DNA of 64,000 nt from Brachypodius melanocephalos (lineage: Eukaryota > Chordata > Aves > Passeriformes > Pycnonotidae): positions 15,274,681 to 15,338,680 of the forward strand of contig VZSR01003806.1 in assembly GCA_013398615.1 (NCBI GenBank). Direction: 5' to 3'. Shown here piece by piece: positions 59,836 through 64,000 of the stretch. The translations under genes and the position numbers were made by a program. Position 1 is the first letter of the stretch. Each line of letters opens with the position of its first letter. The notes under the pieces are model-generated. The model was given only the letters and a program-made list of their open reading frames with translations, was not told the origin of the DNA and ran no database searches.

Positions 59836-62800
59836 TTTTCATCTTCTTTTGCAAATGGAAAACTAGTTGTGTGGATGGATATTTGGTGTAGCTAATGAGA
59901 AACCCTCAAAATAATGTAAGAACCAATAAAACAACAAAAAGAAAGAAAAAACAAACAAAAACTCAACCCAAGAGTTTTTTACATAGGTTGATTTGTAGCT
60001 TCTGCACTGAAAGTAACTAACTTTATATGGTGGTGATTGCATGTATTGTTTGTTATTGTAAGTATTATAGGAATTTGGCAGGGTTTAATACTGCTAAAAT
60101 AAACTGTTATTTTAGGAAACAGCAAGTAAGTTCTGCTTCTGGAGAACTGGATGTGTTTTGAGGACATAATTTTTAATATTACAGTTTTTTGGACCTTCTT
60201 GAGCAGCTAAGGTGGTTAACTGATACACATTAGAAATGAACTTCTTTATCACATAGATCTTATTAGTCCAGTTGTAACCTCAGAAAGATAGGAAGTAGGA
60301 TTTTTTTTGTCTGAATTTAAGTTTGTGATACTCCCTTTTTTAAAAAAAAAATTAACTTTGTGTTTTTCAGAAAAAAAAATAATGCTTTTAAAGGGCTAAA
60401 TATGTCATGTCCAGATGAAGCTTAAAAACAGACTGACCATGGAGCTACCAGACTTCAGGTCCATTTAATCAAATACCTACTTCCAGCAGTTCCCAAGGGC
60501 AACCATTTATAAAAGGAGAAATGATATTTTGATTTGGGCTGTTGTAATTATATTTGTCTCACAATACCTTTCAGGGGTTGTCCCAGAAGTTTAATACCTT
60601 GTACCAAGATTTGTTTTATCCTACACTTTTAAATCTAGTGATTGTTCTTAATCATATGTGTCTGCTTTGGGGCAGTTCTTGCTTTTTTTGGCCTTGACAA
60701 CTTCTGGCTTCAAGCTCTGCAGTCTGTCTCTGCAGACGTTTTTGAGACTATCTTATTTTTATCTCTTCTGTAACTTGTAGCTTTTATTGAATTTCCCTTT
60801 GTTATGCAACCAAGGAAAGGGAAACTGAAGATACGATTGCTAGTCATAATTTTACATTTTTATTTCATCCCTAAAGTCTGCTATCCAGTCTTCAGTCTGC
60901 CTTCAAATAAGCTTTTCCACATCCAAAATACTGTTGTTATGGTCCTCTGAGTCTCCAGTATTTCCCATGGATTGGGGTGCCTAGCACAGAGGAAGGGAGC
61001 AATACTGTTGGTTTGATAGTGGCACTTCAAAACTGCATTATTCCTCAAGCTAACACATTGAAGGTTTCTTGATATTGTTTTCCTGCCTCACTGAGCAGTT
61101 GTTTCAGGGTTTTCTGTGACATGTCTGAATTTAGCTGAAGGACTGAAAGTCTGGATTGCTCTTCTTGAGATGAAATTACTTGATCTACTCTGTTTATTTT
61201 AGTACAGGTTATCACTGATGTTTTTACAGTTAGGAGTTTCCATTTTGCTAAGATCAGTGGCTCTTCTGAATGGTTTTACAGATGAAGATGTTTTGGGCAA
61301 TCTGAATTAGTTCTTATTCTGTCTTTGGAACTAGGCTAATGTCAAGAAGTTCTCAATTTTTGTGCATATATCAAGGGTCCTGCAGTTCCACAGGTTTCCT
61401 TTCTTTACCAAGCTTTGCAGCAGTAGGAGATGGTGACTGGCTGAAGTCTGGCTGTTCCCTTACTGTGCTCAGGATTAGACACTAAGTTTTGTCTCTTTCT
61501 GGTTTTTTACTGTCAGGAGCAGATCATGGAGAGGAGGGGAGGAACAAGCAGTGTGACTCAGTGTACAGCATGCCCTCTCTGTCTGACAAGCTGTGCAGTC
61601 CCTGAGGTTTCTGTCAGCTCAGGCCAGAGCAGCGGTATCTTTAGTGCAGACAGGCTTGTGTTGGAGTCCTCCAGGTCTACACATCCGTGTATATTGGATT
61701 CCCCCAGCTGAGCAATGCTCATCTCTGCCTGTATGTCTCATCCCCCTCCCACCTATTTTCCTGTGTTGCCTTTATAATGAGTCAAGTTGAATTTCTTTAA
61801 AAAAACTTGATACTCAACTTCTCTCTCTGCCTTTGGCTTCTGGCTGTCATTTCTCAGGTGTCTGAACAGTTGCCTCAAGGCTTCTGCTTCTCTGTTGATT
61901 TGTGCTGATTTAAGCTGAACATGGCTGATTTATGAAATATATCTTAAACAAAGTTGGCTGAATAGCAAGGTTTTGTTTCTTTTTTTTCCCTCCCTTCATG
62001 GGAACTTAATTACTGGGGGGTAGCAATGATTTTTGTGGCTGGTGTTTTTCTGTTGTTTATTCAATTTTCGTGAAAATTAGATCCAAACGTAAGTACTGTG
62101 CATTTCCTTCACGCTGCAAATTCTAAGAAAATATCACATATAAACAGTGAAACAAACAAATAAAAATGTATCCATTGCTTGTTTGCTTTAAAGTAATACT
62201 TGCATATAATCAAATGACTCCAGAAGCTGGCAGGCAGCTTTAAGAACATCATCAAATGTGATTAAAGCAAATACTCAGTTGGCAACCACTGGACCTTTAT
62301 CACAGTTAAGGCTTCTCAGCATCAGACTTTCAGTACTCCTGAAACACTGTGAGAATAAGTAAATAACCATCTTCAGAAAATCTGAGGTGATTGCATTTGT
62401 TTGGCCCTTGTGCCATTTCTGCTCTGTGGCTTTCTGCATTTCTGCAGTGTCTCGTGTCAGGCTTTGCAAAGCTCTAGGAACGGGGAAGCTGAGATGCAGA
62501 GAAGAGAAGGGATTTGCCTGAGGCGCTCAGATCAAATGTACTCCAAGTTCTGGTGGCAGAAATTGCGACTTGCGCATTTCTCTCTGGGCTCCAGCAATCC
62601 ACTGTCCTGGAGGGCAGCACTGTTTGTTTGTGCCTGGGCAGTCTCCAAGGTGAGCTGCCCTCCGGGCTGGGTTGGTGCCTCTTGGCTGCAGTGGGGAGGT
62701 GAAGTTTTGTGCTTTGAGCAGGTTGTAGTGGTGGTGATAAAACCACATCTGCCCCACTGCCAAGGACTTGGTTGGCCTTGTAAGGATGAAATTTATCTCT

Positions 62801-63001
62801 AGTGTGCCTGTCCATCCTAGTGATCACAGAATAGACAGAGACAAGAAAAAGCTATTCTATAATTTCTGTTTTTATTCTCCAAAAGCAAAATGGTCCTTCC
62901 CCTCAAAAAAAACCAAAAAACCAACCAGTTCTGAGAAATCTTCTTTGTCGTGTGCTGCCACAACAATGTCTGTGGCTTTCAGCACTTGAATTTTGCCACT
63001 T

Positions 63002-63050
63002 TATTTTGTGAAATACTCGTTCCGTGTATTTTTGTGAAATACTCGTTCAT
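63002..63050 (+). repeat. two-copy tandem duplication, 26-bp period
   Basis: TTTTGTGAAATACTCGTTC occurs twice, at about 63004 and 63030, separated by CGTGTAT. The copies are nearly identical (one extra T in the second), so the duplication is fairly recent. Confidence 0.85.
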
Positions 63051-64000
63051 ACCATTTCAGTGGTATGCAGGCTGTAGAATGTGGTAGGCTCCTGTACCAA
63101 TGCTCTCAGTCTGCCCCAGTGTGCCTCTGTGATGGCTGACAGTCCCAGAGACCTTGCCAAGGAGCTGCTAAACACAGTATGCAAAGAAGTAGCAAAAAAC
63201 CTATGGAATTGAGCCCTAGCAGGCAAAAAAATTATTTCAAAGCTGTGACTGAGGCAAGTTTTTCTGAGCTTGGCAAAGGAGGCTGTGATGAAGATTGCCT
63301 TGGAACTGTCGTCGTTCTGAAAGGGGATGTATGGTCTTTGGCTTGGGGATTTGTAGGATGTTAGCATAGATTAGAGCCACAGGGTCCTAAATGGTTTGGT
63401 TGTCTTAGATAATTTTTGCTAGTGTGAGTAGCTGAATTGAGGCAGCTGCTCGAAACTGCTCAGCTCCTTAACTGAGGTGCCTCTTGCAAGGAGTCAGCAG
63501 TGTTCTGGTAACCTGGAAGAACGTGGGTGAGTAATCTGCAGTACAGTGCAAAATCACACCTCTGGCACCAGTGCTGCGTAGGAGCCTGTGCATTGGCACA
63601 ACGGTGAATGGAGCTGATGGAACTGGCTGCAGGGCCATGGTCTGTCAGAAGCTGTCTTGATGAGTAGTCCTCATCCTGTTGCTGCTGAATGGCAGTGGGA
63701 ATTATTCTGTATTGCTCATAGGTGGGTTTTTTGCTTGTAAAAGCTGAGTGATAAGGTAGGAAAAGCTCTTTACACCATTCTGGATGTCTGGTGCCCAGAC
63801 ACCAGGAGCAGCTGTCAGCTATCTCTTTCTCAGTAGCACAGAAAAGCCAGGGCTGTGGGGTAGCACTGGGACTTCAGCACAAGGATATCCTTAGAGCCCA
63901 GAGCTGGGGCTCAGACCCCAGAGCAGCAGTAGGTGATACTGCTGCAGAGACGAGGGCTGTAAGTGAGAGTATTGGAGCAAATAGAGCACTGGAAATCCGA

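Larger units (their letters stand above)
45319..64000 (+). other. putative long first intron, no further exon recognised
   Basis: After the donor the CpG-rich sequence fades by about 45.8 kb and becomes AT-rich intronic-type DNA to the end of the window. It contains a T54 run, several microsatellites, one CR1 fragment, a CTCF-like motif at 56729-56742 and no recognised exon or LTR. Open frames such as 62401-62802 (133 codons) overlap frames on the other strand and show no domain. If the first-exon call is wrong, this stretch is simply intergenic. Confidence 0.45.

Noticed and set aside
1..64000. tRNA, rRNA, snRNA or mitochondrial insertions
   Set aside because: No A/B-box pairs, rRNA cores, snRNA signatures or mitochondrial gene strings were recognised by eye; a computed scan could still find small ones.

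Overview
This window looks like nuclear DNA from a bird, probably a songbird. The main evidence is dispersed copies of the avian CR1 LINE. Several carry the diagnostic 3' tail (the sense strand ends in CCATTCTATGATT, the antisense strand starts with a form of ATAGAAT...GGGTTGGAAGGGA). There are also avian-type endogenous-retrovirus LTRs, one GC-rich CpG-island promoter in otherwise AT-rich DNA, and no dense ORF packing. Species and chromosome cannot be read from the sequence. Two runs of exactly 100 N (7817-7916 and 23049-23148) are scaffold gaps of arbitrary size.

Layout. From 1 to about 44.6 kb is a gene desert: AT-rich, without any recognisable protein-coding exon, carrying most of the window's CR1 fragments (about 9.1, 17.3, 20.9, 33.2, 35.0, 38.5 and 39.0 kb; one more lies at 59.8 kb), three LTRs (about 3.9-4.3, 11.58-12.66 and 33.4-33.85 kb), several microsatellites and a 17-bp minisatellite (22.6-23.05 kb) that runs into the second gap. 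Beyond that gap is a short CpG-rich patch with a good CTCF-type motif. From about 44.7 to 45.8 kb is a CpG island with GC boxes, an inverted CCAAT box and a CRE half-site. It contains what I read as the promoter and 5'-untranslated first exon of a plus-strand gene. That exon ends at a strong splice donor (45318|GTAAGC) and holds two short upstream ORFs. From 45.3 kb to the end I see no further exon, so the rest is read as a long first intron. I cannot name the gene.

Almost all ORFs in the window are chance frames, frames within LTRs or CR1, or stop-poor frames in the CpG island. I therefore call no protein-coding gene with confidence. The things most worth checking are the promoter with its uORF-bearing exon, the minisatellite/gap/CTCF boundary, a divergent pair of CTCF-like motifs around the promoter, a perfect double POU-octamer palindrome at 6.8 kb, and the LTRs. 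I found no clear previously undescribed system.
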